A stretch of 64,000 nt of DNA from Crocosphaera sp. UHCC 0190 (GCF_034932065.1 NZ_JAYGHP010000002.1:62001-126000); one strand, 5' to 3'; shown: positions 36,184 through 47,006, counted from the stretch's first letter. Numbers and translations: made by a program. The notes: a model not told the origin generated them from the sequence alone.

Positions 36184-38985
36184 TTACTGTTTTTTGAGCC
36201 AAAACCAACGATAAACAAGCTTCTCTAACTCAATCCACACAAACATCAAAGCACTAAAACCAAAACAGATTAAAAGTTCAGTGGCACTGAGAGAATGAGT
36301 ACCAAAAAAGCTCTGTAAAGGGGCAACATAAATCAACAAAATTTGTAGTAATGTCGTCAATGTTACTGCCCCCAAAACATAAGGATTGGAAAAAGGATTG
36401 AGTTGTATGGTTAACTGACTATCAGAACGAACCGCCAACGCATGACCCATCTGGGCTAAACAAAGGGTAGTAAACACCATAGTTTTCCAGCGATTGGGAT
36501 CACCCGACAGATGGGCATGGTCATAAGCCCAAACCATCAGTAAAATGGTTAAAATAGCGAAAATAACCCCAATTCTTACCATATATAAGCCCAAACCTCT
36601 AGAAAAAATACTCTCACGGGGGCTATAGGGAGGACGCTGCATGACATTGGGTTCGGCCGGTTCCATAGCCAAGGCTAAAGCGGGTAAACCATCGGTTACT
36701 AGGTTCATCCAGAGAATTTGTAAAGGAGATAAGGGAACTCCACCCAAACCAATAACAGGGGCCGCTGCAATAACCAAAACTTCCCCGATATTGCTGCCTA
36801 AAATGTACTTGATAAAGCGACGAATATTGTCATAAACTACCCGTCCCTCCTCCGTTGCCGCAACAATGGTGGCAAAATTGTCATCTAAGAGAATGGCATC
36901 ACTGGCTTCCTTACTAACATCAGTGCCTGTAATGCCCATCGCAATGCCGATATCCGCTTGTTTCAGGGCAGGGGCATCATTGACCCCATCCCCCGTCATA
37001 GCCACAAATTCCCCCCGATTTTGCAAAGCTTGGACAATTTGCAGCTTATGTTCCGGGGCAACGCGGGCATAAACACTTACTTCCGAGACAAGTTGCCCCA
37101 ATTCTGAGGGGGTAATGTGTTGTAAATCTCGTCCTGTCAGAATAGGATCATCAGGGTGAGCAATACCTAACTCAGTGGCGATCGCCTGGGCGGTTAATTG
37201 ATGATCTCCTGTAATCATAATCGGGCGAATTCCCGCCTCTCGACAGCGTAAAACCGCGCCTTTGACCTCTTTTCTTGGAGCATCGAGCATTCCCACTAAT
37301 CCTAACCAAATTAACCCAGTTTCTGCCATTTCTCCCCTATCATGCTCGGGAATGTCAGACAAAGGTTTAGAAGCAAATCCTAACACCCGCAACCCTTTAG
37401 CTGCCCAGCGGTCATTTTGGGCTAAAATCTGCTTTCGTTGGTCATCACTAAGGTGAACAGCCTGATTACCTTGATAAACCGCCGTGCATCGTTCTAAAAC
37501 AATCTCTGGGGAACCTTTGGTAAACATCAAATAGGAGTGAAGGTTCACCACCTTATCTGCTTCTGGGAAAACCTTGATAATAACTGACATCCGTTTCCGT
37601 TCAGAAGAAAAAGGAATTTCAGCGACACGGGGCATCTCTAACCATAAGTCTTCCCGATAGAGTCCCCCTTTCCCAGCCAGGGTTAATAAAGCCCCTTCGG
37701 TGGGATCGCCGATAATTTCCCAATTTTTGCCTTTTTTCTGCAATAAAGCATCATTACAAAGGACACAAGCCGTTAAAAGTTGTTTAATTTCCCCATTAAT
37801 CTCGTATTCATCGCTATCTTGAGCAATGAGATCTCCTTGGGGTGCATATCCTTCCCCTGTCACCTCATAAGCATAACTGCCTGTTTGTACCTTCTGAACA
37901 ACCATCTTATTTTGGGTCAAAGTTCCCGTTTTATCAGAACAAATGGTCGTTACTGACCCCAAAGTTTCCACTGCCGGCAATTTACGAATTAAGGCGTGAC
38001 GACGTACCATGCGCTGAGTTCCAATAGCCAAAGTTACCGTTACCACGGCCGGCAACCCTTCAGGAACTACGGCCACCGCCATACTCAAAGAAACTTCTAA
38101 TAATTCCTCAAAATTCTGCCATCCTGACCGTAAAACCCCCACAATAACCACTAATACCACTAATCCCAGGGAACTACTAACTAAAACATTCCCTAATTGG
38201 GACATTCTTTGTTGTAGGGGAGTATCTTCCGTTTCTACCCCTTGAATAAGAGTCGCAATGCGGCCAATTTCCGTCTCCATACCAATACTGGTAACGAGGA
38301 CTTTGGCCCGTCCCTGTACTACTTCTGTCCCTTGAAACACCAAATTTAAGCGATCGCCCAAGGGAGCATCTTCCCCTAAGATGATATCTGCTTGCTTGTT
38401 AACCGTCTCTGCTTCTCCAGTCAAGGCAGATTCTCGGATTTGGAGGTTTTGGGCTTCCAGTAAGCGACCATCTGCCGCCAGTTTTACCCCTGCTTCTAGT
38501 AACATGATATCCCCTGGCACTAATTCCTTAGCGGAGATCTCTTGCACGATTCCTTGACGAATTACTCGTACTTTAGGGGAAGAAAGGTTTTTAAGGGCTG
38601 CAAGGGCTTTTTCTGCCTTACTTTCTTGTAAATAGCCTAATAATCCGTTCAAAACGACAATGGAAAAGATAGCGACGGCATCCTTGGGAAATGCTCCTTT
38701 TCGCACATCTAAGACGGCAGAGATCACCGCTACGGCCATGAGCATCACCAACATAATATTGGTAAATTGTTCCCATAAGATAGTCAGAGGGGAACGGCCT
38801 CCAGTGTCTTTAAGTTCATTGGGGCCAAAATATTGCTGCCTTTGGTTAATCTGTTCTTGGGTTAAACCCTTTTCTGGATCACTTTGGAATTTTTCTAGGG
38901 ATGCTTGGGCAGAAAGGGTTTGCCAAGGGGAACCGATTTCAGGAAAAGCAGGGGTAACTTGGTTAGAAGTAGTGGGAAAGGTCAT
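36184..38985 (-). CDS. Cation-transporting P-type ATPase (P2A, calcium-pump-like)
   Basis: 933 residues. The actuator motif [10 protein letters not shown] near residue 180, [16 protein letters not shown] near 305, the phosphorylation site [16 protein letters not shown] near 342, GDPTEGALL, the hinge [11 protein letters not shown], and [15 protein letters not shown] near 655 are all intact, as are ten membrane helices. PEGLPAVVT is the SERCA/PMA-type M4 sequence, so calcium is the most likely ion; it is distinct from the ATPase at 2136. It lies 41 bases from the SLC13-RCK gene and 19 bases after exoD, all on one strand, so it is probably co-transcribed with both. Confidence 0.92.
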   Translation of the reverse strand: MTFPTTSNQVTPAFPEIGSPWQTLSAQASLEKFQSDPEKGLTQEQINQRQQYFGPNELKDTGGRSPLTILWEQFTNIMLVMLMAVAVISAVLDVRKGAFPKDAVAIFSIVVLNGLLGYLQESKAEKALAALKNLSSPKVRVIRQGIVQEISAKELVPGDIMLLEAGVKLAADGRLLEAQNLQIRESALTGEAETVNKQADIILGEDAPLGDRLNLVFQGTEVVQGRAKVLVTSIGMETEIGRIATLIQGVETEDTPLQQRMSQLGNVLVSSSLGLVVLVVIVGVLRSGWQNFEELLEVSLSMAVAVVPEGLPAVVTVTLAIGTQRMVRRHALIRKLPAVETLGSVTTICSDKTGTLTQNKMVVQKVQTGSYAYEVTGEGYAPQGDLIAQDSDEYEINGEIKQLLTACVLCNDALLQKKGKNWEIIGDPTEGALLTLAGKGGLYREDLWLEMPRVAEIPFSSERKRMSVIIKVFPEADKVVNLHSYLMFTKGSPEIVLERCTAVYQGNQAVHLSDDQRKQILAQNDRWAAKGLRVLGFASKPLSDIPEHDRGEMAETGLIWLGLVGMLDAPRKEVKGAVLRCREAGIRPIMITGDHQLTAQAIATELGIAHPDDPILTGRDLQHITPSELGQLVSEVSVYARVAPEHKLQIVQALQNRGEFVAMTGDGVNDAPALKQADIGIAMGITGTDVSKEASDAILLDDNFATIVAATEEGRVVYDNIRRFIKYILGSNIGEVLVIAAAPVIGLGGVPLSPLQILWMNLVTDGLPALALAMEPAEPNVMQRPPYSPRESIFSRGLGLYMVRIGVIFAILTILLMVWAYDHAHLSGDPNRWKTMVFTTLCLAQMGHALAVRSDSQLTIQLNPFSNPYVLGAVTLTTLLQILLIYVAPLQSFFGTHSLSATELLICFGFSALMFVWIELEKLVYRWFWLKKQ

Positions 38986-39004
38986 AGGAGCAGAATTAAG
39001 GGAT

Positions 39005-39610
39005 CTATTTGAAGATTTCTGGTAAGAATTGGGGGGTTTGCCAAGCTAAATAGCCCATGAAACCAAAAAACAGCGTATTAATCACGGTAATGAGATAACC
39101 CAAACACATCAGCAGTCCATCCGCTTCTAGGGTAGCGACGGCTAAGACTAAAATACCGACGGTAGGAACCGGGTTAGTGAATGGAATGGGTAACATCAAC
39201 AAAACCGTTAACCAGGCAATACACAGTCCATTCCCTCGCCAAATTAAGGGATGTTTGGCAATGGTAAAAAGACGGGGACGACAGATTTTTTCGAGTAATT
39301 TAGTGACTTTCTGTACATTTTTCAGCAATATTTCACTAAATTGGCGAGGAAACTGGAATCTAGCTACTCTTTTTGGCAACCAGGGGGTTTTTCGTCCTAG
39401 GGCCATTTGTAAGGCTAAAAGCAGACATCCTGCCCCTAAAATGCTGGAAAAGCCAGGAGGCATGGGAAACAGAAAGGGTAACACCAGTAAACTAATGGTG
39501 AGGCAAAAGCCCCGTTCCGCCGTTTCTGAGAGAATTTCTCTGAGGGTTAAGGGATGAACCAGCAAACGATGAAGCAAGGTTTCGATATCCTGAGAAAATC
39601 GTAAGTTCAT
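39005..39610 (-). CDS. exoD: ExoD family membrane protein
   Basis: 201 residues with four to five hydrophobic segments (about 38-75 and 125-190). [17 protein letters not shown] and the [19 protein letters not shown] turn are characteristic of ExoD, a family named for exopolysaccharide synthesis in rhizobia but whose molecular function is unclear. It is the first gene of the leftward cluster exoD-ATPase-SLC13-ArsB/NhaD. No ORF lies between it and the c-di-AMP-type riboswitch about 360 bases upstream, so the riboswitch probably controls this cluster. Confidence 0.85.
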   Translation of the reverse strand: MNLRFSQDIETLLHRLLVHPLTLREILSETAERGFCLTISLLVLPFLFPMPPGFSSILGAGCLLLALQMALGRKTPWLPKRVARFQFPRQFSEILLKNVQKVTKLLEKICRPRLFTIAKHPLIWRGNGLCIAWLTVLLMLPIPFTNPVPTVGILVLAVATLEADGLLMCLGYLITVINTLFFGFMGYLAWQTPQFLPEIFK

Positions 39611-39707
39611 CTATTTATCAATCCATAATCAATCAGTTTTAGCTATTAATTAATCATTGCTCGGCAAAAACCCTACTCATAGGTTCTAAAAACCACAGCC
39701 TTATTCC

Positions 39708-39735
39708 GTAGGGGCGAACGGCCGTTCGCCTCTAC
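39708..39735. repeat. Dispersed palindrome family R1, copy 3
   Basis: GTAGGGGCGAACGG and CCGTTCGCCTCTAC. It is located in the long leader between the riboswitch and exoD, so on the leftward transcript it may act as an attenuator hairpin. Confidence 0.85.
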
Positions 39736-39971
39736 TTGAGTAATGTTGCTAAACAGATATAGGGAGAAGCTTAGCGATTTTAAAAATATTTATAAAAAAG
39801 CTAAGGAGTCTCTTATCCTCAAATTGTTCAAACTTTGCTCACTTTTATGTCAATTTCATAGCTTCTACCTCAAATTCCAAACAACAATCTAAGTCAAAGT
39901 AGCGTCGAACTCAGAGTCACTGAATGAAATCAAGGCATTCTGTTAAAAATGCTGATTCTTCAGTCTTCTCC

Positions 39972-40095
39972 CACTGCCTACGAGGTTAGCTGACGGGCTA
40001 GGATTGAGAGTTATCCCTTTCTAGTTTGCGATCCCCTAGAAATACGCCCCAAGGTTGGTTCCCCCGCTTTCTCAAGCCCCAATTAAGGCCATGAG
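39972..40095 (-). promoter_or_regulatory. c-di-AMP riboswitch (ydaO-yuaA type)
   Basis: Read leftward, the segment contains GCGGGGGAACC (40070-40060), then GGGGCGTA (40052-40045), an internal hairpin-rich part, and the near-invariant 3' core CCCGTCAGCTAACCTCGTAG (39996-39977). The Bacillus ydaO RNA carries the same order: GCGGGGGACCC, GGGGUGAA and CCGUCAGCUAACCUCGUAAGC. The 5' GCCT near 40090 can pair with AGGC at 39979-39976 as the closing P1 helix. The match to this conserved core is close enough to assign the class, although ligand binding is not proven. No obvious T-run terminator follows immediately. The first gene downstream is exoD. Confidence 0.88.
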
Positions 40096-40443
40096 AAACT
40101 AGGCTGACTTACTTTTTTATTTAAGAAACCATTGTAGCACCCTTGTCAAGTACCTAGTGCAGCACTTTGGAAATAAACCGCCAATTGCAAAATCCTAAAA
40201 TCCTTTTTCTGGCCTAGATAATTAACCAGTTGATCGGGTAAAGAAATTAAAATTTTAGTCATTATTATTACTTTGAATATTAAGCTAAAACTCCTAAAAA
40301 TCTTAAGCTTTTCTCCTATGCCAATGCCATTGGTAGATTGTACTCCAAGCCGTCACCATAAACACTTTCTTAAGGAATCACCTGTGTAACAATAGTTAGC
40401 GGTATCAACAAAGTAGTGAACAAAATAACTTAGGCATTACGGT

Positions 40444-42495
40444 ATGGAACCGCTTTATCAATACGCCTGGCTAATACCCGTATTTCCCCTCGTTGGGGCG
40501 ATGATAGTTGGCCTGGGTTTAATCTCTTTTAACGAAGCCACAAACCGCCTGAGACAAGTAAATGCTGTATTTATCATTTCCTTGTTGGGTGCGTCTATGG
40601 TGATGTCTTTCGCCCTGCTTTGGAGTCAAATTAATGGTCATGGGGAATATACCCAGATGATCGAATGGGCAGCGGCCGGCAATTTTCACCTAGAGATGGG
40701 CTATACTCTCGATCACCTCAGTGCCTTAATGTGTGTCATTGTCACCACCGTTGCCTTATTGGTGATGGTGTACACCGATGGCTATATGGCCCATGATGCA
40801 GGATATGTTCGATTTTATGCGTATTTGAGCATATTTAGCTCTTCAATGCTCGGCTTGGTCATTAGCCCTAACCTAGTACAAGTCTATATTTTCTGGGAAC
40901 TGGTAGGGATGTGTTCCTATCTCCTGATCGGGTTTTGGTTCGATCGCAAGGCAGCAGCAGATGCTTGTCAAAAAGCTTTTGTAACTAACCGTGTCGGGGA
41001 CTTTGGCTTACTTTTAGGAATGTTAGGGCTATATTGGGCCACCAATAGCTTTGAATTTGATGTGATGGGGGAACGGTTAGAAAACTTAGTTTCCTCTGGT
41101 ACGATTGCCCCTGCTTTGGCGGCCTTATTTGCTGTTTTAGTATTTTTAGGCCCTGTGGCAAAATCGGCCCAATTTCCCCTTCATGTGTGGCTACCTGACG
41201 CAATGGAAGGCCCTACGCCCATTTCTGCCCTCATTCATGCGGCAACTATGGTTGCGGCGGGAGTTTTCTTGGTGGCGAGAATGTATCCTGTCTTTGAGCA
41301 AATTCCGGTGGCTATGACAACTATTGCTTGGACGGGAGCTTTAACCTCATTTTTAGGGGCAACTATTGCTTTAACCCAAAATGACATTAAGAAGGGCTTA
41401 GCTTACTCTACTATCTCCCAATTAGGATACATGGTCATGGCCATGGGTATCGGGGCTTACAGCGCAGGTTTATTTCACCTGATGACCCACGCTTATTTTA
41501 AGGCGATGTTGTTCCTTTGCTCTGGTTCTGTCATTCATGGTATGGAAGGAGTTGTCGGCCATGACCCCGTATTGGCACAGGATATGCGCCTAATGGGGGG
41601 TTTACGGAAATATATGCCCCTAACTTCCCTTGCCTTTTTAATCGGAACTTTGGCTATTTGTGGTATTCCTCCCTTTGCGGGTTTCTGGTCAAAGGATGAA
41701 ATTTTAGGTCTGGCCTTTCAAGCAAACCCCGCTTTATGGGTGGTGGGTTGGTCTACGGCTGGTTTAACCGCGTTTTATATGTTTCGGATGTATTTCATGA
41801 CCTTTGAAGGGGACTTTAGAGGGAATGATCTGGGCATTCGGGCAAAACTGACGGCGGCAGCTACCCCTGTGTTTGGCCCTGGGGCCATGGATGTGAAAGA
41901 ATTGGATCATGATACTCATGAGGAAGCAGATGATCATGGCCATGGTCATAGTCACTCCCCCCATGAGTCTCCCTTAACCATGACCTTACCCTTACTGATT
42001 CTAGCCATTCCTTCGACAGTCATTGGCCTCTTGGGTAGACCTTGGAATAATACTTTTGAAGGGTTTATTTCTGCCCCAGGAGAAGTCATTGAAGAGGTGG
42101 CTCACTTCGATTGGACAGAATTTGCTATCATGGCGGGTAATTCCGTAGGAATTGCCTTAATTGGTATTACTGTCGCTTCTTTGATGTATTTACGACACAA
42201 AATTGATCCTGCTGCGATCGCCGAAAAATTCCCGGCCTTATATCAATTTTCCCTCAATAAATGGTATTTCGATGACGTTTATGATCGCGTATTTGTCATG
42301 GGATGTCGTCGTTTAGCCCGCCAAATTATGGAAGTTGATTATCGTGTCATTGATGGTGCGGTTAATTTAACGGGGTTAGCCACCTTAGTCAGTGGCGAAG
42401 GCTTAAAATACTTAGAAAATGGTCGCGCCCAATTCTATGCCTTAATTGTCTTTGGGGCTGTCTTAGGGTTTGTAATTGTGTTTAGTGTGGTCTAA
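40444..42495 (+). CDS. ndhF: NAD(P)H-quinone oxidoreductase chain 5 (NdhF1)
   Basis: 683 residues with about sixteen helices. YAWLIPVFPLVGA at the start, the MRP/ND5 core VYIFWELVGMCSYLLIGFW near residue 155, AQFPLHVWLPDAMEGPTPISALIHAATMVAAG-type region near 240-265 and HLMTHAYFKAMLFLCSGS near 345 identify NdhF. The size and sequence fit NdhF1, the respiratory/cyclic-electron-flow type, not the NdhF3/F4 CO2-uptake forms. A histidine-rich loop (DHDTHEEADDHGHGHSHS) occurs near residue 490. A hairpin terminator follows. Confidence 0.95.
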   Translation: MEPLYQYAWLIPVFPLVGAMIVGLGLISFNEATNRLRQVNAVFIISLLGASMVMSFALLWSQINGHGEYTQMIEWAAAGNFHLEMGYTLDHLSALMCVIVTTVALLVMVYTDGYMAHDAGYVRFYAYLSIFSSSMLGLVISPNLVQVYIFWELVGMCSYLLIGFWFDRKAAADACQKAFVTNRVGDFGLLLGMLGLYWATNSFEFDVMGERLENLVSSGTIAPALAALFAVLVFLGPVAKSAQFPLHVWLPDAMEGPTPISALIHAATMVAAGVFLVARMYPVFEQIPVAMTTIAWTGALTSFLGATIALTQNDIKKGLAYSTISQLGYMVMAMGIGAYSAGLFHLMTHAYFKAMLFLCSGSVIHGMEGVVGHDPVLAQDMRLMGGLRKYMPLTSLAFLIGTLAICGIPPFAGFWSKDEILGLAFQANPALWVVGWSTAGLTAFYMFRMYFMTFEGDFRGNDLGIRAKLTAAATPVFGPGAMDVKELDHDTHEEADDHGHGHSHSPHESPLTMTLPLLILAIPSTVIGLLGRPWNNTFEGFISAPGEVIEEVAHFDWTEFAIMAGNSVGIALIGITVASLMYLRHKIDPAAIAEKFPALYQFSLNKWYFDDVYDRVFVMGCRRLARQIMEVDYRVIDGAVNLTGLATLVSGEGLKYLENGRAQFYALIVFGAVLGFVIVFSVV

Positions 42496-42527
42496 AACAA
42501 CCTGATCATAAATTTTTCTCAGTAGAT

Positions 42528-42559
42528 TAGGGGGCAAATTGTCCCCTATATTTATTTTT
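42528..42559 (+). terminator. Terminator of ndhF
   Basis: TAGGGG pairs with CCCCTA around a nine-base loop (42528-42548), followed by a T-rich tail to 42559, 32 bases after the stop codon. Confidence 0.75.
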
Positions 42560-42645
42560 GCTCTCAATTTCTTAACAAATGCCTTACAATAAAACAAGAA
42601 TTAAGCAGAAGCAAGTCTCTCTGAAACTAAAAGAAATTGGGGGTT

Positions 42646-42831
42646 ATGATGACAAATAAATCTTGTATTCCTGATCTAGAAACAAGAAGTCAAAGTGTGA
42701 CTAAATGGCGAGAAGCTTGTCGAAAATTGGATTTAGTTACCTTACAGTTTGATGAATTAATTGCAATGATAGAAGCTGATTTACGTCACCAAAGTTTAGA
42801 GAGACTTCAAAGTAAAAGTGAATCAAAATAA
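42646..42831 (+). CDS. Small hypothetical protein
   Basis: 61 residues from the ATG at 42646 (an in-frame TTG lies three codons upstream). MMTNKSCIPDLETRSQSVTK is followed by WREACRKLDLVTLQFDELIA and a charged C-terminus. No domain is recognised. The codon use and predicted amphipathic helices make a real gene plausible, but support is limited to the open frame and its composition. Confidence 0.45.
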   Translation: MMTNKSCIPDLETRSQSVTKWREACRKLDLVTLQFDELIAMIEADLRHQSLERLQSKSESK

Positions 42832-42905
42832 TATATTTTTGCAATAATTTAAGCAATTATACCTTTAAGCATCTTAGCATGAGCAATTTTCCCAATTTTA
42901 TCCTA

Positions 42906-45900
42906 TTACTCCCAAATACGAGACGATCTTAACAACACTTCAACTTGATCTTTTGGTAAGGGTTTCGCAAAGAAATAACCCTGTCCTTGTTCACAACCTA
43001 ACTGTTTTAATTGAGCTAATTGTGACGCTGTTTCTACCCCTTCCGCAATAATTTCCATGTCCAAGATATGAGCTAAACTAATAATGGCTCTAATAATTTC
43101 TGAATTTTCATTATTTTTTTCCATTCGCATCACAAAAGAGCGATCAATTTTTAAAGTATTAACGGGAAATCGATGTAAGTAACTTAAAGAAGAATAACCC
43201 GTGCCAAAATCATCTAAACAAATTTCAATTCTTCGTCGTTTTATTTGTAATAAAATTTCCGTTGCCGCTTGGATATTTTCCATCAACAGACTTTCCGTAA
43301 TTTCGACTTTTAAAAAGTGACTCTCTAACTGAGTTTTTTCTAAAATTCTATCTAAGGTATCAATTAAATTCGTATATCTTAATTGTTTACTCGATAAATT
43401 AACACTAACTTTTAAATCAGGAAACTCAGGAAATTGGGTTTGCCAAGTTTTTAATTGTTGACAAGCTTCTTCTAAAATCCACTCTCCCATGGGAATAATT
43501 AATCCGGTTTCCTCAGCAATGGGAATAAAATGACCAGGAAAAACTAAATTACGCTGAGGATGTTGCCAACGAATTAAGGCTTCAAACCCTGTTAATTTAC
43601 CACTTTTTAAGGAAATAATTGGTTGATAATATAATTGAAATTCTTTGCGTTCAATGGCTTTTCTTAAATCAGTTTCTAACTGTAAACGAGTCACAGCATG
43701 ATCGTGCATTTTTTGATCAAAAATTGCATAACAAGCTTTACCATCGGCTTTGGCACGATACATTGCAGTATCAGCATCCCGTAAAATCTCCGCTGCTGCT
43801 TGATATTCAGAAATACTTAAAGCAATGCCAATACTGGTATTAATAAAGACATCTTGAGCCTCTAAATTAAAGGGTTGGGTTAAATCTTGATGAATTCTTT
43901 TAGCAATTTTAATGGCATCTTTTACATCCCCAATATCTTCTAAAAGAATGGCAAATTCATCCCCACCTAATCGTGCTAATGTATCATCAGAGCGCAAACA
44001 TTTGTTTAAACGAATGGCAATTTCTCGTAATAATTTATCGCCAATCCCATGACCTAAACTATCATTAACAACCTTAAATTCATCTAGATCTAAAAACAAA
44101 ACAGCAAAGCAAAAAGCCGGACGACGTTTTTGTCTTTCCAAAGCGTGTTCAAGACGATCCATGAATAAAATTCGGTTAGGTAAATTGGTTAAGGAATCAT
44201 GAGTCGCGTTATATCGTAATTGCTCTTCAGCCTGTTTCTTTTCTGTAATATCCGTATCTAACCCATCAATTCGTATAATCTTCCCTTCTTGATCATAAAC
44301 CACTCGACTGCGACTATAAAGCCAGCGAATTTGTCCATCAGGTCGTACAATACGATATTGAAATTCTGCGCTACCTTTTTCCAATAAAACTTGGCGATGA
44401 TATTGAATTAATTCTTGATCTTCAGCATGAACTAATTCACGCCAAAGATCAACTTTTTGATAAAAATATTCTAAGGAATGTCCAAAAAGTAGTTGCGCCG
44501 CAGGATTAAGATAAATGAGTTCAGAAAAGGTCGAATTTACTGACCAAACCACATCTTGAATAGAGGTTAAAATTCCCTCTAAACGTTGCTCACTTTTTGA
44601 TAAAGCTTGCTCTATTCTTTTCCGTTCTGTAATATCTGTAATCATGCCTAAAGCTCCGACATAATTACCCTTAGCATCAAATAATGGATTAGTAGAAATA
44701 AGAGTCCAAATTTCCCGACCATCTTGACGAAGGAATTTAAAATCGTGAGTTTCTCCAACCCCTTGACGACGCTGTAAAATCATCTGTTGAGCGATGGAAT
44801 ATTCTGACTTATCCATACAATCAAATAAGCTCTTACCCATCATTTCTTCAACGGTATAGCCCAACATTTCCGCCATTTGTTCATTGACAAATGTAGTCTG
44901 ATTTTGGTCATCAATAATCCAAATTCCCTCCGTTGCCGTTTCCACAATTTGACGATATTTTTCTTCACTTTGGCACAAAGCTTGTTGCGCTTGATAATTT
45001 TCGGTAATGTTTCTCAAAGATACTAAATAGGCTTTTTTCCCTTGCCAATTAATATCCGCCACTCGCATCTGTGCAATGATTAATTGATGTTGAGGATGTT
45101 GAATAAAAATTTCTGTGGGTTGATCGTCCCCTAAAGGTAAACCCAAAGGATGATTGATTAATTGTTCTTGGGAACGGCCAAAAATATCTTCCGCAGCAGG
45201 ATTCATAAAACAAACAGTTCCCTGAGCATTAATCACTAATAAACCATCAGAAATCGTGGTAATAATACGGCTCAGTCTTTCTTCACTTTCTTGTAGGGCA
45301 ATATCTTTCTGAGTTTGCTCTGTAATATCAGAAGTTTGACCCAATAAGTGTAGAGGTTTTCCCTCTAAGTCTCGGATTAAGGTTACTTGAAGTAGGGCAT
45401 AAATGGTTCGATTGTTTTTTGTTATATAGCGTTTCTCTAGACAATAACTATCAATTTTTCCTGATAATAATTGTTGGGCTAACCTTGCTTCTTTTTCCCT
45501 ATCTTCAGGGTGCGTAATATCACTACACCGCTTCTTTAATAATTCTTCTGAAGTATAACCGACTAATTCACATAAAACCTGATTAACGTTTATTAACTGT
45601 CCTTCTGTATTAGCTAACCCCATTCCTGTTGAAGCTTGTTCAAAAAGCATACGAAACTTTTTTTCATTTTCTCTCAGAGTCGCTTCTATTTGTTTGCGTT
45701 CGGTAATATCACGAGCAATTGCATAGATGGTTTTTTCTTGGACGTAGGCCACAGATGTCCAAGCTAACCAACGATAGGAACCATCCCGACAGCGATAACG
45801 ATTTTCAAAATAATGGGTCTTTGTTCCTTCTCTTAAGTTTGCTATTTCTGCTAAGGTGGCTTGCCGATCATCAGGATGGACAAATTCAATGAAGGGTTGA

Positions 45901-46790
45901 CCTAATAATTCCTCTGCTGAATAACCCAAAATCTGTTCAAAGGCAGGATTAATCCGTTTAAAATAGCCGTCAAAGTTCGCCACACAGAGTAATTCTAAGG
46001 AGAGAGAAAAAAAGCGATCGCCTTCAGTTTTCATTAGTTGATGATCATTGGTTGTCTCGTGAGGAGTGGGGTTAAAATGCTCATCTTGGATCACATGACC
46101 ATTTTTGGGTAATATTTTTATTCTATTATCTCTAGGAATCTGAGTGACTGCTTGATTGAGATAAACCAGAGAGGAATAAGGTTGACCCTGGGGGATGATA
46201 TTTTGATCACTGATGTCTACTTTTGTCTTTTGAGTTAATTGCAGTCTAATTAGGGTTGTGCCGACTAATTGGCCAATAATTTGGACGAAAGTGATGTCCC
46301 CTGGGGTAAAATGCTGCTTTTTTGTGCTATGAACCCCTAAAATGCCGTAAGGTTGGTTATTGCTGGGAATAATCACACTGATCCCACTGGCGACATGATG
46401 GGTTTGTAAGAGAGGTGAGGACGAAAATCGCCGTTCGGTGCTGAAATCATCGACGCAAACGGGCTGATTATTTTTTAGGGTATAATTAAATTGGCAGAAT
46501 TGGGTAAGATCGATGGTCAACCTTCCCACTGCTTCCGCATACCAACCAACAGAGGCCACTAACCTTAATTTGGGCTGAGGGGTTAATTTTTGAAAAATAC
46601 TGCCATAAGGAACCTTGAGAGTGTCAGCAACAATTTTGACAACCTCATTGAGAAAAGGGGCAATTTGTTGCGTTTCCACCCCCCTCCGAGCAATCTTAGC
46701 AATCGCTTTTTGTTGAGACAGTTGGGCTGCTAAATATAGTTCCCCTTCTGGTTCGTATGGCTGAATGTTTTCTTGCAGCTTGCCTTTCAC
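42906..46790 (-). CDS. GAF-PAS(x5)-GGDEF-EAL cyclic di-GMP enzyme
   Basis: 1294 residues. A GAF domain occupies about residues 40-190. Five PAS domains start near 270 (SLELLCVANFDGYFKRINP), 385, 510, 640 and 765, several followed by PAC motifs such as DITERKQIEA. The GGDEF domain has an intact RLGGDEFAILLED near residue 945, and the EAL domain has FEALIRWQHP near 1080 and DDFGTGYSSLSYLHRFP near 1200. Both catalytic signatures are present, so either or both of synthesis and hydrolysis of c-di-GMP are possible. GAF and PAS domains imply sensing of light, redox or small ligands. There are no membrane helices. Confidence 0.93.
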   Translation of the reverse strand: MKGKLQENIQPYEPEGELYLAAQLSQQKAIAKIARRGVETQQIAPFLNEVVKIVADTLKVPYGSIFQKLTPQPKLRLVASVGWYAEAVGRLTIDLTQFCQFNYTLKNNQPVCVDDFSTERRFSSSPLLQTHHVASGISVIIPSNNQPYGILGVHSTKKQHFTPGDITFVQIIGQLVGTTLIRLQLTQKTKVDISDQNIIPQGQPYSSLVYLNQAVTQIPRDNRIKILPKNGHVIQDEHFNPTPHETTNDHQLMKTEGDRFFSLSLELLCVANFDGYFKRINPAFEQILGYSAEELLGQPFIEFVHPDDRQATLAEIANLREGTKTHYFENRYRCRDGSYRWLAWTSVAYVQEKTIYAIARDITERKQIEATLRENEKKFRMLFEQASTGMGLANTEGQLINVNQVLCELVGYTSEELLKKRCSDITHPEDREKEARLAQQLLSGKIDSYCLEKRYITKNNRTIYALLQVTLIRDLEGKPLHLLGQTSDITEQTQKDIALQESEERLSRIITTISDGLLVINAQGTVCFMNPAAEDIFGRSQEQLINHPLGLPLGDDQPTEIFIQHPQHQLIIAQMRVADINWQGKKAYLVSLRNITENYQAQQALCQSEEKYRQIVETATEGIWIIDDQNQTTFVNEQMAEMLGYTVEEMMGKSLFDCMDKSEYSIAQQMILQRRQGVGETHDFKFLRQDGREIWTLISTNPLFDAKGNYVGALGMITDITERKRIEQALSKSEQRLEGILTSIQDVVWSVNSTFSELIYLNPAAQLLFGHSLEYFYQKVDLWRELVHAEDQELIQYHRQVLLEKGSAEFQYRIVRPDGQIRWLYSRSRVVYDQEGKIIRIDGLDTDITEKKQAEEQLRYNATHDSLTNLPNRILFMDRLEHALERQKRRPAFCFAVLFLDLDEFKVVNDSLGHGIGDKLLREIAIRLNKCLRSDDTLARLGGDEFAILLEDIGDVKDAIKIAKRIHQDLTQPFNLEAQDVFINTSIGIALSISEYQAAAEILRDADTAMYRAKADGKACYAIFDQKMHDHAVTRLQLETDLRKAIERKEFQLYYQPIISLKSGKLTGFEALIRWQHPQRNLVFPGHFIPIAEETGLIIPMGEWILEEACQQLKTWQTQFPEFPDLKVSVNLSSKQLRYTNLIDTLDRILEKTQLESHFLKVEITESLLMENIQAATEILLQIKRRRIEICLDDFGTGYSSLSYLHRFPVNTLKIDRSFVMRMEKNNENSEIIRAIISLAHILDMEIIAEGVETASQLAQLKQLGCEQGQGYFFAKPLPKDQVEVLLRSSRIWE

Positions 46791-47006
46791 TTGCTTTAGT
46801 TCCCCGTCTCATTCCCTCGATCCATCGTTCTGTTTTTTCAGCGACTTTTTTAAGTCTCTTTTTAATTTTACTCAAGAGGCTGAGTTTTTGAGCGAAGGGT
46901 TACAAAATGTTTCTAAAATCTGTTTGCACCAATAATTAGGCTTTTTTTGAGGAAATCCCCCTCCGAAGAAGGCGGGGACTATGTGAACTTATACAAATTT
47001 GCTAAA

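Larger units (their letters stand above)
39611..40443. other. 833-base leader/intergenic region with riboswitch and R1 repeat
   Basis: No gene. It holds the leftward riboswitch at 39972-40095, an R1 palindrome at 39708-39735 inside the leader of exoD, a candidate leftward promoter around 40131-40149 (TACAAT and TTGACA on the leftward strand) and the upstream part of ndhF1. Only very short ORFs are present. Confidence 0.8.

Noticed and set aside
46950-46985. GC-rich hairpin TCCCCC...GGGGA after the PAS/GGDEF/EAL gene start
   Set aside because: No T-run on either strand and no match to R1 or R2. It could be a decayed IS end, but there is no tnpB or other hallmark nearby.
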